A stretch of 64,000 bases of DNA. Origin: Polytrichum commune. Its lineage: Eukaryota; Streptophyta; Polytrichopsida; Polytrichales; Polytrichaceae. A model generated the notes under the pieces. The model was not told the origin of the DNA, searched no databases, and was given only the letters and a program-made list of their open reading frames with translations. Location of the stretch: the NCBI GenBank assembly GCA_950295325.1, contig OX485805.1, forward strand, positions 58,502,283-58,566,282, written 5' to 3'. Positions 38,051 to 51,926 of this stretch are shown here, piece after piece. The number at the start of each line of letters is the position of its first letter. Position 1 is the stretch's first letter. Both the position numbers and the translations under genes were made by a program.

Positions 38051-41000
38051 GAGAAGCCACAACATGAATATAAAGTATAGGTTATTAATGAAATGTTTTA
38101 TTTGTAGATAGAATCGCACAAGAGAGTTATTATTGAGAATATCCTCCACTCACGTAAGCGACCGGATATAGTTGATGCACCATGTGATCATAATTGCTAC
38201 TCCAAGAGAAGTAACAACGCACAAGATTGTCCGGATGGGTGGACTATTTTAGTGCCTCCAAGCAATGACCTTTCAATTTCTATAATTGTTTAGTTTTATT
38301 CCATTCATCTATGAGTTCTGTTCATCCATGTCTAACCTTCAGTTATGCATTATATTTATCCAGATATAGCTTTCATCCATATTTTGCATTCATCCATACA
38401 TTACATTAATTCGGACGAATCCAATTAAATATATCCTAAGCCCATTAATCCATCACATACCGTACCGCTCTTCATTCAATCTTAAAAACCCTAGCTTCAT
38501 CTATAATTCATCTATTGCTACCGCGATGGGGGGTTTGCTTAAGGCACATACTTCCACAAAATTCTCCACCAGCTACCCTACGTTAGATTGGCTAAATATT
38601 ATAGGTGTTTGAGGGTTGAGCCATCCATTCAAGGAACAATACTAGGATGGGTGAAATTTTTCCACCTTCTAAATGAACAACCAAATCAAGACCAAAACTA
38701 GCTCTAGCTTTAGTCTCTAGCTTAATCTTTCATTTAATCCCTATCCCACTAACTTTATCTCTAACTACTAACTTATTTTCCTACCTCATGCCTCTAAGCC
38801 TCAGAGGCCACCTCTAATACATAAACCTAAGACTAATACAAAGACTAATGCAAAGACTAATGTAGAAACTAATAGAGTAAGAAGTGAGGTAACAAAATTT
38901 AAACAACCATAATTTAGAATATCAAAAGTTAATGCACCTAAGTCATAATACAACTCCTTAGTAGGGTTTAAAAAAAAATATTCAATATTCATAGGATTCA
39001 TAAACCCTTTTTTTCAACATTCATATTCTTAAATTTCTAAGAACTTTACGCACCTACCTACATAAAAATTAAAAATTAAAAAAACGAGAGATAGTCCTAA
39101 CCTCAAGATAGAGAGTGTCGCGCACCTCTCCATGAGGAGTGCCCAAAATACCATGGGCACAAGGGGGACCTCGGAGTGACACCCGGGATTTGTGGCGCCG
39201 TTGGTGAGAGGGCCCAAGTGATCCTAAGTGTGGGTGAGGGCCCTTAGCGTTGGGAACGCCTGCCACCCACGGAGACTAGAAGGCACAAGGGTAAAGCCAT
39301 CAGCTATGCGTAGCTTATGGCATGTAGATTCTAGAATGCTCAACAACACCTTAATTGGAGGTGTGAGCTAGGACTTATGGCAATTTGAGTGGGGCACTGT
39401 CCTGGGACAGCGCCCTGGTACAGCAGTGGCCTGGGAGTGGCTCCTGGGACTACCAAGGTTTAAACAGGCATAACTTCCTCAATACTTGCCCAAATGGGGC
39501 AAGTGAGGAGTCCATCGGCATCTACCTGAAGCGTAGATGAAGATAATGTGGTTTCTTGTTAGAATCAAAGATCATATAATGAAGTTATGATGGTCTGAAG
39601 TTGCTAGGGGCTTCTAGGCCCAGCGGCTAAGGGAAAATGTCTACTTGGCCCCAACTCTTGGTAGAGAGACAAAAGGTTTCTTGACGGTGGGGTAGGTGCC
39701 CCACCTAGAGTCCTAGAGGCTTATATGGGTGAGGTGGTGTGGCCTCACCCACTCGAGGCCGAACGGCATGGCCTCCATGGGCATTGGCCCAATGTGAGGC
39801 CATAGTTGCCTAGTATGCTTCGGGTTGTTGTAGTGTTGCTCCGGCAATGCGATGATCAACATAACATTGGACTTCCGTGAATGGAAGTCCACATCTAAGA
39901 ATTGCTTACCGATCAAGGGGCGGGTCCCGAAAGCAAAGTAAGAGGATTGGTTCCCCTCCTATGAACTATAAGGTCTGGGGTAGGAGGAGCTAACCATTAG
40001 CATGGCGGAATGTGAAGGGTTAGCGCTCATGACCATTGCTAGAAATGAAAATCATCAATATAATTAAGGAGAGCTAGCAAGGGTTGCAACAGAAAGAGAA
40101 GTAAGCCTTCCCGTTTTCCTTTGCATGACTACCATTTCCAATCATAAAGTTTTACCGGCTATAATCTAGTCATACCTACATCTAACGGTTAGTATTCGCA
40201 GCCAACACCACTCGAGCCAATCTATTCTGAACCCCTAAATTCAATGGTTTTTGTTGGCTGCATATTTAATCTAACGGCTTTTATCCATCCCGGCTTCCTC
40301 TATTTGACATTATCTTTTGTTCGTCACCATCTTACGCTTACACCTTCATCTGCTCGATGTTATCTTCCGTGCGTCGCCGTTTTATACTTATGCCTTCATC
40401 CATTCGACGTCATCTTTCGTTAGTATCTTCATCTAATCTGTAATTGTTTTATTACTAATCAATTAACCTTAATCTTATTTTTCTAATGACTAACTTATTT
40501 TTCCAACTAGACTGTGAACCTTAACCCAAACCGCAAGCGGTTTGGTTAATTCACGTTGGATAATAATAAAATGCCTCTAAAAATGTGAAAAATAATTGAA
40601 AATATTCTACACACACAAGTGTAATAAATTATGTTTTGTATCCGCATACAAATTATTTTTTTGCTTTTAATACTAGCTTAATTAGGATAACACCAGCCAA
40701 TGAACTAACCAAATTTGAATTTGGGTTGGTCTGGTCCTAATACCAGTCTCTTATGCAACTCAAATTCACAGTCAGATGTCCTAAACTCTGGAAGCCACCT
40801 ATATATTGACTGTCACTAACAACTAACTCCATCATTTTTATAAACCGTGGACCTTAACTCAAACTGCAAGCGGTTTGAGTGGCTCCCACACTATTTTCAC
40901 TAGTGCTACCTTCTATATACATTCTAAATATTGGACCCAGTTCCTTATGAGCCAATTAGTTGCTCTAATTTAGACCAATCTTAACATATATTAGATGAAA

Positions 41001-41276
41001 GTGCTAGTTTGGTTATGAAAATAAAATTTGTTGATATTACAGGGAAATTTTTAAAATTTTATAAAAGGTTTGACAGCCAAGGGTTAAATCATAATTGTTG
41101 AATAATCCCACATGATTATTATGCTCACAACAAAAGTTGCTGAACTACTTGATTGAAAAGAATGTTGTGAAAGGTCACAAATATCTTGCAGGCCAGCTTG
41201 GTAATATATTATGTCAAAGCTCAAGGGTGCTGAGAGGCTCAAACTCAAGTTGATCAAAATTTGAGTGTCTGTAGAT
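38051..41276. other. DNA separating the two halves of the older duplicate; no gene seen
   Basis: This 3.2-kb stretch has no counterpart between gene A and gene B at 51500-51780, so it was probably inserted after the duplication, or the partner was shortened. The segment 39060-40060 is GC-richer than its surroundings and looks repeat-derived, but I recognise no ends or proteins. Confidence 0.5.
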
Positions 41277-41390
41277 TCAACATCGACCCAATCAAAGTAT
41301 CTATTTGTTGTAATTAATCCCAAGAATATTTCGGTTGTTAAAGTTGGCAGATGGATATCCTGATACAATCATGTTGTCTTCTAAAAAGAT
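41277..41390 (-). pseudogene. relic of HMA-like gene B (B'), last exon
   Basis: Read downward, this matches the last exon of gene B: MIVSGYPSANFNNRNILGI against IIVSGYTSPNFDERHILEI, and the flanking 41110-41420 resembles 51790-52060. After that point a deletion shifts the frame and a TAG appears, so the exon is broken. No upstream exons were found above 41400. Confidence 0.6.
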
Positions 41391-42670
41391 TGAACTATTT
41401 AAGCCTAAGATATATCAATTTACAATCCTTTCTCAGATTTAACCTCCATGTATAGGTCAAAATGAAATCCAATTGATAGATTTATGAGCACATACACAAG
41501 AAGTTTGCCTAGAAAAAATCAAGAGTTGTTAAGTTGCAAGCAATGATACAAAACATGACCTTGCCTTATTTTTCCGGCCTTCTCCTTCTTATGCAAGTTG
41601 AAAGCCCACGGGGCATTAAAGAAACAAAGGTATGCGGGGCAGGCACTTTCTTTGACCTCTTTCCAAGTACAATAGTTGCACTACATTGTTTATGATGTTT
41701 AGTATCACATGTGTAATAGTGTCACTTGCCTTATTTGAGGCGTATGCTAGATTATGTCTATGTACAATGTGAGGATCCCGCAACCCTAGATGTTAAGGCT
41801 GACTATACCATTCTTCATGTGAAGGAAATTTTGCCTAGTAGGTTTTTGTTGTTAGAGGGTAGGGAAAAAAAAAATGAAAAAAAAATTCCAAAATTTATGC
41901 CCCTTGCCACCTTCTTATTGTTGATATCTTATGCCCGAATCAACCATGGTTTTGGATGTTTACCTTGTCTTGTGTGGTGAGAACAAATGTATGGCTACCA
42001 TGTTATTTTTAGGATAACCACGTTTGTATATGATTATAACACCAACATTCATTTTTATTAGACATCAAGTCCACAACATGAAAAACTTGGTATAAAAAAT
42101 TGCAAGAGCATTCAATACATGTTGAAGGCGATCAAAGATAAGACTCATTAAATGTACCCAACCTTCAAGTTGTATTATACAGTTTTGTCACATTATTTTT
42201 TATTTGGTAGTTAACCAATGACACCAACGATGGATGTATGCAGAGTTGAGCAATTTCCTCATCACAATATTTAATAATTTTTTAACATATGCTTAGTTGT
42301 CAGATATGGACATTATTAACAACTAAGGGGACATTTATGAGTGTGCTTATTTTTAGTTTTTTCATTGCATGTTTAAGAATGATTATATTTATTATATCTT
42401 ATATAAAGATATATTATTATAAAACAACTATAAGGTGATATGAGGTCGCTTGATATTTTGTGTTAGATTAATTATTTTTATATAAATTCATATTGTTGCT
42501 TAGTTTATAAGTTTCTAAACCAATTATATTTGTGATTTGGCCGATTCATTAAATTATGCCATGGGTGAAGGACATTCCATTGGTAGCTACTACTTAATGA
42601 AGCCATGTCATCCATTGTGACATGCCTCTCATTGGTGGAGCTTTAATCCACACAATAAGTCCAATCATTG
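41391..42670. other. intergenic, no gene seen
   Basis: AT-rich DNA. The 84-aa open frame at 41726-41980 has no recognised motif. Confidence 0.5.
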
Positions 42671-43958
42671 GGAGGACGTTAAATACCCCCCCACGAACTT
42701 TTCAGGGGAGGGGGGGGGGGGGGGAATATTTTGTCAGGGGCAGGGTTCGACATTTTTTCTGCACCCGCCCGAAAACTGCTGCCCGCCCGCCTGATTTCAA
42801 AAAAAAAATTCTACTTGGGTTTTTGAAGGCTACTTGTCCACAAATCCCATATTGAGTGCATTTCATTTTCAAGGTCTCAAATCCAGTATATATGTTCACT
42901 TCCATTGAGTAAATAAGCAATTGACTAGATTTCATTTTCAAAATGAAAGTCCCTTTGAATTGTAAGTGACAAAAATTATAACCTCAGTACTAATGAGGAT
43001 TTTGTAATATTTTTTACTTCCAAGTTAATTACATGGAATGAAACTAAAATTAATGATTTATTTTTTATTTTTGAATAGTTTTATATTATATATTATATAT
43101 ATAATATAGTTCATACCTTCTACTGTCACAAAGTTTTCATATGCATTTAAACTAGTTAAGTAAGATTGAATGCAACTAACTCTAATAATTTCTGATTAAT
43201 CCTAGTTAAGCCTAATTAAATCAGAAAATATGCTTACCAAATTAATTAAGCCTAATTAATCATAAATTATATTTACTGGAGTTAATTCCATTTAAATCAT
43301 GATTAATTCCAGTAAGTACATTTTATAATTAATTAGGGTTAATTCATTTGGTATGCATATTTTCTGATTTAATTGGGCTTAATTAGGATTTATCAGAAAT
43401 TATTAGACTTAGTTGCATTCAATCTTACTTAACTAGTTTAAATGCGTATGAAAAATTTGTGATAGTAGAAGGTATTAAATATATATTAGATATTAGATAT
43501 TATATTAAAGTTATAAATATTTATAAAATACATATAAATATAAATATTTTCTAAATATTTTCTAAATAAATTTTAGTTTCATTTTAGAATGACAAAGTCC
43601 CTTTGAATTGTAAGTGACAAAAATTATAACCTCAGTGTTAATGAGGTTTTTGTAATATTTTGACTTCCAAGTTAATTACATGCTTTATTGGCGGTTTCAT
43701 TTTGAAAATGAAACCTAGTCAATTGCTTATTTACTCAATGGAAGTGAACATATATATTGGATTTGAGACCTTGGAAATGAAGTGCACTCAATATGGGATT
43801 TGTGGACAAGTAGCCTTCAAAAACCCAAGTACAAATTTTTTTTTGAAATCGGGCGGGCGGGCAGCAGTTCTTGGGCGGGTGCAGAAAAAATGTCGAAACC
43901 CTGCCCCTGACAGAATATTCCCCCCCGAAAAGTTCGTGGGGGGTATTTAACGTCCTCC
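42671..43958. mobile_element. Mutator-like foldback MITE, full-length palindrome
   Basis: The left end GGAGGACGTTAAATACCCC mirrors the right end GGGGTATTTAACGTCCTCC. The arms pair almost to the centre near 43310, for example AACTAGTTAAGTAAGATTGA at 43149 against its complement at 43419. It belongs to the same family as 9576-10601 (shared ACGTTAAATACCCC end and CTGCCCGCCCGCC block). Flanking bases do not give a clean target duplication. Confidence 0.8.
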
Positions 43959-45838
43959 ATATTGTAGCATGATGGGGAGTTATACCTCTTTGCCCGATTG
44001 AAACTAAGGTAGAGGGTGCTAAAACCAACACCCCATCCAAAACCAACACCTATAAACGGCTCCCAATTGCCAACACTCTACAACCTTGAACCGTATCCGG
44101 CGGTGTAGGAGTGTCTGGGCCCATGGAGTGACGGTTTTAGGTGCCATTAGTGGTGCCACCTCATAACGGCCTTCATGACCTTCATGTAGGGTGTGTAACG
44201 GGCTCCACTCTATCTCAGGTTGGTTCAAGGTGGGATTAGGGTGGCTTGTCAATGCCTATTCTAGTCATTCTATTCACAACGCCAAGGAGGTAGGCCCACA
44301 AAGCACAAAAGGGTCAATTCCCGGTATGCAAGGGGGTCGGTTCCCGGGATGCAAGGTGATGGTTTTGCAAGCGAACCGGGAGGGATCATGGAGGTAGCCA
44401 TGTGGCTTTGCATACCATTACTACTTGGGCTTTGATGTAGTTTGGGTCTAGTACCCAGCTATGTTGTGTTGGTTCTAGGCAATGAAGGTGGGGGTCCTCA
44501 TCATATGCGAGGTTGCCATACACGGGGCCTATGGATTGGTATAAGGAAGCTAGTAGTTTTGACTTTGAATATTCATCAAATATTCAATTGATACTAAAAA
44601 TATTCTTTCTTTCTTGATACTTTAGCCCAAAGGCTAATATGAATATATATTTTATATATCAACCACATAGCCATATGTATGTGCAATAGCTTAAAGTGTT
44701 GGTTTAAGCACCCTCTACCTTATAGTATGATCCTATAGATTCACAATGCGGTCCTGATTGGGAATAGGCACCTCTACTCTAGTCTGAGCATGAATGCACT
44801 TTCATAGCACCTGCGAATTGGAGAGACAGCAACAATGAAATAAACAATAGTAACCACACGTATTAAATTGAGAGAAATTACGTCATAAGGTGTCCCGGAC
44901 AGTGAATGGGGAGAACTTGAACAAAATCAATCAAAATCCAAGTGCTTCCAAGTCCAACCAGTTACATGTTGATTTCTTTTGGTTGTTGTAAAGTGTGAGG
45001 TGTATAATCCACATATTCCTCTAAAATATTTGGAAAATTGCCTAATTTCTTGACCCCAAACCGATCATTTCGCAAACTCAACTGGTTCTCCCCATTCATC
45101 TGTAAGTCCCAGAGCCCTTGCATTTTTGACAATGGAAAACAATTCTTTTTCTTTGTCTAAGAAAAAAAAAAACTTAAAGAAACAAAGAGAGCGAGGGGTT
45201 GATCACACCGGCCAGTTCAAACACCATGATCCGTCGGCATCTCCGGTTGTAACAATGTGAACAATGATGGGTCAACATCTATGTATGAACATAATCCCCA
45301 ACAATTTCACAGCTGGAATAGGACGGAACGTTTGGTGTGAAGTTAGCCACCAAATTGGTGGTAAATTTATACATACTTGATCATTGAAAATAGCGTGTTG
45401 CCGACGTCCTTTGTCCCTCCCGGTTGCACTGCACGTCTTGAGCTACAACACCATAACCTAACTTAACCCTCCGGCACCAGCCTTTGTGGGCCCAAGCATG
45501 CCGCGGACTGTAGAGTCTGTAGTATGGGGTTGTGCTTTCTTTCTTTCTTTCTGTGGGTCTCTCAAGCAGTGTTGGCCTGCTTTTGGGATGCTTTCGTGTG
45601 TGGCAACCGTGTCACCCAACGCAATCCACCTGCATGCAGCGGTGCAAGCACCGGCTGTGACCTAATTCACGTGCACGCGTGAACTTTCCTGAAAGTGGTG
45701 AGGGTTGATCCCACAAACAATATAAAAGTATAATAGGCCCGGATGGAATAGTGGAAACCCTATTTTGGAAGGGCGAGAGGGGAGTAGTAGTTGCATATGA
45801 CCATGCCTCTCTTTTCCCATCTAGGCTAAACCCCACGC
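43959..45838. other. intergenic, no gene seen
   Basis: Segment 45330-45700 is a diverged relative of 32080-32500. Otherwise it is unassigned DNA with short open frames of no coding character. Confidence 0.45.
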
Positions 45839-46190
45839 TTTATAGGTTTGTCGTTGATTCATTTCAAATGCGCCGTGCTAGCTAGACTCGTTCGGTGTCA
45901 CAACTTTGGAGGGTACAATATCGATGTTAAGATGTCTTTGAAACGTGCTTTGACCTACAAAACCCATCTTTTATAGGTTTGTCGTTGATTCATTTCAAAT
46001 GCATCGTGCTAGATTAATTCGGGGTCACAAGTTTGGAGGGCATGGTATGGATGTCAAGTTGTCTTTGAAAAGTGCTTTGACCTACAAAACCCACCCTCTA
46101 TAGGTTTGGTGGGGCCACAAGTTTGAAGGGCACAGTATCAATGTTAAGTTGTCTTTGAAAAGCACTTTGACCCACAAAATTCACTTCAAG
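45839..46190. repeat. three tandem repeat units of about 130 bp
   Basis: TATAGGTTTG recurs at about 45841, 45973 and 46099, each time followed by CACAA(C/G)TTTGGAGGG or a close variant, then TTAAG(A/T)TGTCTTTGAAA and TTTGACC.ACAAAA. The third unit is shortened near its start. Confidence 0.85.
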
Positions 46191-47530
46191 GGATTTTTTT
46201 TTGTTGGATGATTCTAAGATGATCCATACCCTTACCTCTTCCCACCCTTAATTGTTTTCGAGTGCCTCTCCTTTCTGTGTCTTTGACTTGGATGATCCTA
46301 AGACTTTGGATAGCAACATCAAAGCGAGATGGTTTAGGATGGTTAGAGCACTAGTCAAAATTAATTAAGACTCAAGAGCATGAAAGGAAGTTTTTTGATT
46401 TCTACTTTGGGGGAAGTGATTCTATTCATATCAACCCGCAAAGTCTAAATGGGCATATGGTGAAGAATTCTTGGATTACATTAAAATGGTCATTGGTTAC
46501 CATCTTTTGCCTGGGGTGATAGTAGCTGGTATTATAATACGGAGTTAATTAATTGTATATCATTTTGTACGATGATATCAATATGATTATTAAGTTAGCA
46601 ATTTCTATATGTTGATAAGGAGAAAGTTAAGGTGAATCCAATGGCATCAAATTTTATGTAATTTTTTTTAATATGAAATCTAATGGTTTAAGTTGTATGA
46701 TATGGTATTTTAATATTACGGGGTCCTAGTCTAGACCCTATGATTATTTTTCACCTTAATAATAATTATATATATACCCAACTTTTTGGGCTTTTTTATT
46801 TAAAAAATTATTATATATAAAACATTTCCAATGACTTTAAATTTTAATTGGAGGCAACTATTCATATGGATCTTTTAAAAATAGATGCTCTACAAGGTTA
46901 ACAAAATAGGTGTTTCAATTCTTTATATATATTGTGGGTTTTTTATTTTTTTATTTTTCAAATAAATATGCAACCCAAATTTTTCTACATCGCATTTTAT
47001 TTTATTTAGTCTTCACCCAACTTCTTGGTCCTTTTATTTTTGTATAATTTAATATATTTTTTATAAAAGCCGTCCTCTAAGCCGTTTTAATGTTGATGCC
47101 CCTTGCATATAATACAAGAGTTGCATACCTAGGTAAGGGATTTCCATATCCGAAAGATCTTGGATTTTGGTGCCTATTCCTACTAAGTTGTGCCACTCTA
47201 CCTTAAGAGAAGCCAAATTCAATGCCTTGATTAACAGGATGCCACCAAACAAATTTTTAGCACATTCTTTTGGAACTGAGATTGATGTGGCACACCATAA
47301 CATTATTCAAATTCATAACAGTATTATGCAGACTAACAATATTCTGCAAAATGTCGTCCACGTTCAGTACGAATGTGAGGAATATTCCACATAATATTGT
47401 CAGTCCCACATAACATTGTTATGCATCTGAATAATGTTATGACACTCATTTGGGAGGACTTGCAATTTATTTTCTTCACCCTCCCAGTCGCAACTCGCCT
47501 TTGTCGCATGGAGGTGCCGGGGACCCACCC
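46191..47530. other. intergenic, AT-rich, no gene seen
   Basis: Very AT-rich from 46500 to 47060, with no supported coding region. Confidence 0.5.
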
Positions 47531-47539
47531 CATTCCATG

Positions 47540-48303
47540 GGCAGACATTAAGTCCCCCCATACGAACTATGGGGGGTGTCAGATCCGGGCGGGGGCAACC
47601 TCCTCAGAAATTTCTGAACCCCACCGAAAACTGCTGCCCGCCCCGCCCAACTTCGAAAAAAATATTGCTCTTGCATTCTTGAAGGCTGCTTGACTACAAA
47701 TCTCATATTGAGTGCACTTCATCTTCAAGGTCTAAAATCCAATATATATGTGCACTTCCCACTAGTAAATAACAATTCATTGGGATATCATTCCGGAAGT
47801 GAAATCATCAATGAAGCATGTAATTAACTTGGAGGTCAAATAAAATTACAAAATCCTCATTAACATTGAAGTTATAATTTTTATGACTTACCATTTGAAA
47901 TTGTCTTTGTCATTCTAAAGTGAAACCTAAATTTAGTGTGCTGATTTAGTATGTATATTTTACAATTAATTTAGTAATGCCATCTACTTTCACAAGTATT
48001 CATACACATTCAAACCAATTAAGTGTAATTTTTTAAAGTGAACTAGATCCATTGGATTATGTGGAATCTAAAGGCTCTATCTTAGATTATGCTACATTCG
48101 TTGGATTAGGCTAATTTTTTTGAATCAACTTGGCTTCTTGGCCCGAGGGCCTTTACATATGGGAATATTGGCCCCCGGTATAATCTTATTATAATGTGTA
48201 GTAGAGGCCGGCCTCCAACCCAAAAAAGGCTGAAATTTTGTGCAATCGGCCTCCAGGGAAATTGGCCCGGCCTCTAGGTGTAAAGCGGCCCTTAATGTCT
48301 GCC
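47540..48303. mobile_element. Mutator-like MITE with 9-bp target duplication
   Basis: Ends are GGCAGACATTAAG and its complement CTTAATGTCTGCC. CATTCCATG is repeated exactly at 47531-47539 and 48304-48312. The left arm (47550-48030) is a diverged member of the family at 9576 and 42671 (same CTGCCCGCC block and TTGCATTCTTGAAGGC). The duplicate locus at about 34306 reads CTCCATGGCCCTTA without an insertion, so it marks the empty site. Confidence 0.85.
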
Positions 48304-48686
48304 CATTCCATGGCCCTTAGCCTCGGCGAGCTGGCAGGTTCCTTGCAATCCCATAAGGGAAATTAGGTGGAAAATGTTGAAAATGTCGGGTGGAAAATGT
48401 TGAACTTCAAACTCTCTTAAACTTTATGGACCCAAGAGATTTACTGACTTTCTTACCTGTGCCGGTGACTCGGTTTGCGAGCCTTCGGCCCGCCTTTCGA
48501 TCCCAATCTTCATGCACAGACGATCGAATCTGTGTTCAAATGTGTTTGCAATGTATCTATCTTCGGCTGTCATCAGCTTCCGAGCACCTCCGATAGATCC
48601 AACATTCCGTGTCTGTGCTTGTGTCCATCGATTTATGTCTGCCGTCTGCAGTCATTGTTGCAGACAGATATCCGTCTCTTGGGGTC

Positions 48687-48692
48687 TATAAG
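48687..48692 (+). promoter_or_regulatory. TATA box of HMA-like gene A
   Basis: TATAAG within GGTCTATAAGAAGCCGAG. The leader would run from about 48715 to the donor at 48955/48956. The older copy keeps a TATA at the matching place. Confidence 0.55.
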
Positions 48693-49587
48693 AAGCCGAG
48701 AAGAGTTTCAGATCAAACTCACATTTTTTTGGAAACATCGACACCAGCAGCAGCTCCTGATCGGCCATTCGAAGAAGCTTGTGTAGTCGGGCTTGCAGAA
48801 GAAGAGTATCAACGCGGAGTTATACTTGTGACCTTCAAAGCTCGCTCCAGGGTGGGCAACTATCAGGAAGCATTTGATCCTGAGAGTTGAAGCATAGGGA
48901 TTCTTTACACCGACAGTAGAAACTCTCACAGCAAATTGAACAATATCAGTGTGAGGTAAATTTTGATTCTGCTTGTCATGAGGTTGTTGGTATATATCGT
49001 GTTGTAAATACCCAGTCTTCATGAGAATGGTAAAGCTAGCAGATGAATTGTGCAGAGTTGCAAATTCTTGTTCATCTAGGTGCAGCTAGCCTGATCTTGT
49101 TGTGACCTGGTGAGGTGTTTTCGATTCGCAGGGTAGTTTTAAAAATTTGGACCCCTTTTGCACTCGGTATTTGTTGTGATGAGACATGCTAAATGGGAGT
49201 AGCATGCATGCTGTAATGTCTATTTTTCAAGAGACCTTAGAGTATCTAAGTCCTGAATCACCCCTCCGATGGCTGAACAGCTTAAGCCAAAAAAAAATTA
49301 GCATCTAAATATCATCTAGGATGATGCTGCACATGGTCCGTAATTTACATGATCCCTGCAGGATACAAAAGGTGGTAGGAGAATGGAGGTGGATGTCTAG
49401 GTGGATATTAGGCCAGTAGGAGTCTGCCACATCGGCGAGAGCAGTTCAAAAGTCGGATAATAACATAATAGTTCTGTGTAATCCTTAAGTGCAGTTGCAG
49501 TGTTGTACATAGCAGTGACATATGTCCTCGTCTCTTTCAGGCTACTTACAGTCCGACGCTCTCTACAAGTAAAGCGGAGCTTCCACC

Positions 49588-51129
49588 ATGCCTTCGAATA
49601 AAAAGGTACGCTTAGAGATCACAGCATCAGAGCCGCCTAATGATCCTTAATCCTCAAATTTTTATAAATTCATAATTCTCACTCCAGACGGACTGTTATT
49701 TAGTAGGTATAATGGAACAATAAGCCTCACTCTATCCGAACATTAATAATGTTCATCCAATTTATTAAATCTATCGATCCACTCCCGATTCCTGGAGAAT
49801 ATACACAAAACGCCAGGCTTTATATTAGAAGGGGAGTTCAATCAGTGACCTTGTCTGTGGGATTGAAATCATGTGACTTTACAGCACCCTTTTATGTACG
49901 TTACTCATTTCCGTATCAGGAAATTCAGTTTTGCGAGTTCGTATTCTTTACATGATCAGTGGCTTGGTGCGAACAGATATTTCCTGTCAAGGGCGCGAAC
50001 GCTGACAACGACTTGATGAGCCGAGGGGAGTTGACAAACACATGGGTACTAGACTCCTGATGATTCAAGCGCTTTACTTTGAGAAATGAATTTCCTCCTA
50101 TTTCCGTATACTAAATTAGTAGTATCCATTTCAATGTATGAGCAAAATTCTAGTCATGTGGAGAACTTCACCATAGAAGTTCAGGCTTGGAACTACGTCC
50201 TTTTAAGTAGTAACTGAAATAGTTAGCAAAAGGTTAAGCAGAATACATTATCTGCGTGCACTTCATGTTAGCGAATTAGGCATTTTCATGACAGATTTTG
50301 ACCAACATGTCACAAATGGTATGATTTCAGGTGATGCTAAGCTTGGTTACCATCATTGAACTTCAGCTAACTCCAAATTTTCTTGTTTGGGATGTTCTGT
50401 AGATTACCAAGACCGTACATGTCCCAAATCTAAGCGAAGAAAGTCTGTCAAAGTTGAAGCACCATCTAAAGAAGTTAGGTAAGTGAAGACATGATGCTCT
50501 ATTTTCATTGACTAGTTGTTGAATCCTGCAGGACCATCCTGCACACAGATAACCCTTGTTTTACTTTTAGTCCCATAAGCCTTTTCACTTACTGGACTTT
50601 AAAGTCAACTTCATTTCATTACACCCCCTTTGAGCTCACGCTCAAGTGTGTATTGATTAATTTTAAAGTTCAAGCCCGAAATAGCCCAAACTTGTAGGCG
50701 TTGGACTAGAGAAATCTACAAGTTCTTGAACTTGAATATTGATCCAAAAATACGGAGACCATACCAACCTTGAGACAAAGTAGCTCCAGTACTATCTCAA
50801 TTAGGCACATGTAAGGGCTCGTATTCTACAACCTTGCAGGCCCACCAAACTTACAAGGTTGTTGTGTGTAAGAATTAAGGCATGAGTCACCATCATTAAA
50901 ACATAATTCCTTTGATTATGTTAAGCTCTTTTTTTTTGTCATCAATCATGATGTACTCATTCTATGTTACTGGGTGGCTTATGACTTAGGCTCAGATCTC
51001 GAAATTGAGTGGAGCTCCAAGAGTGCTTGCCTCATCACAGTGGCAGGCTACGAGGATCAAGTGAATGATCCCACCACGATGCAGGCAATTCGCATGTTTG
51101 ATAAGAACGCGGCAGAAACAAGGTCGTAG
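49588..51129 (+). CDS. small HMA-like protein A, Ser in place of both metal-binding Cys
   Basis: A leader intron (48956-49540) precedes coding exons 49588-49605, 50403-50478 and 50990-51129, all GT-AG and in phase, giving 77 residues. An in-frame TAA lies just before the ATG, which sits in a good context (TTCCACCATG). The order beta-alpha-beta-beta-alpha-beta can be read: ITKTVHVPNL, then SEESLSKLKHHLKKLG, then SDLEIEWSS, CLITVAGYED, NDPTTMQAIRMFD and AAETRS. This is the size and pattern of ATX1-like HMA domains (compare VTVTGYV...VL.A.R). Where those have CxxC after the first strand, this has S17-E-E-S20. Copper or zinc transfer by the classical site is therefore unlikely; a protein-binding role is possible. 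No CaaX prenylation tail is present. Function unknown. Confidence 0.65.
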
Positions 51130-51926
51130 GTTACACGTATCAATTATCTCCTCACATGCACTGGTAGAATCAGTTACAGATCATTTTGCATAAATTAGAC
51201 AGGAATTTGATTAAACCATTTGATTAGCAATTCTTTCGGTGTTATATGGATTCTGCCAGAACGTTACTAAGCTGCTGGTGGAACTCAGACCTACATTGAG
51301 CCCGACATTTGAGATGGCAACTTTAGATTTTCTCAGAGGAGTTTGACTCTGTTTCATGTGCCTACACTCTTTACAATGGTTATCACAAAGTTTTAAACTC
51401 TGAATCTATCATCGTACAAATCGCCAATTGGGTTCCAACGTCGTCCAACCTTTCGTACCTTTCAAAAGATGGGCTTCATATTGGGGTGACGTTAATGGTC
51501 GTCTTTTCGAATTACAGGGAATTGTGGGCAATTTACCACCTAGGAAAACATGGGCTACAGTGGAACATATATACCTGCAAGGTTTCAGACTGGATACTAG
51601 GCGGATTCAATTTAATTATTTCTTGTCAAGATCTCACACACTCACCACATTGAACTTGTTCAACACTCAGTTGAAGGAATATATAAAATCTTTTAGAACT
51701 TATAAAGGATTTGGCAACCCATAAATAAATGAAACGAATTATTCAAGAATATATCTACCTACATTATCGCCCTCCTGATGACGGAAGTTGCGCCTAAACT
51801 AAAATTTGAAAAGAATGTTGTGGAAGTCACGGATATCCTGCAGGTCTGCTTGGCAATCCGTCTAACCGGAAGGCCTGTACTGAGAGGCTCGGACTCAGGT
51901 CGATCAGAATTCAAGTTTCTGAAGAT

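Noticed and set aside
38801-39266. Several minus-strand open frames of 62-66 codons
   Set aside because: They overlap in different frames, have no motifs, and lie in repeat-like DNA with no splice partners.
48390-48890. Overlapping plus-strand open frames upstream of HMA-like gene A
   Set aside because: They overlap the predicted TATA and leader, are in several frames, and are not conserved as protein in the duplicate at 34584-34975.
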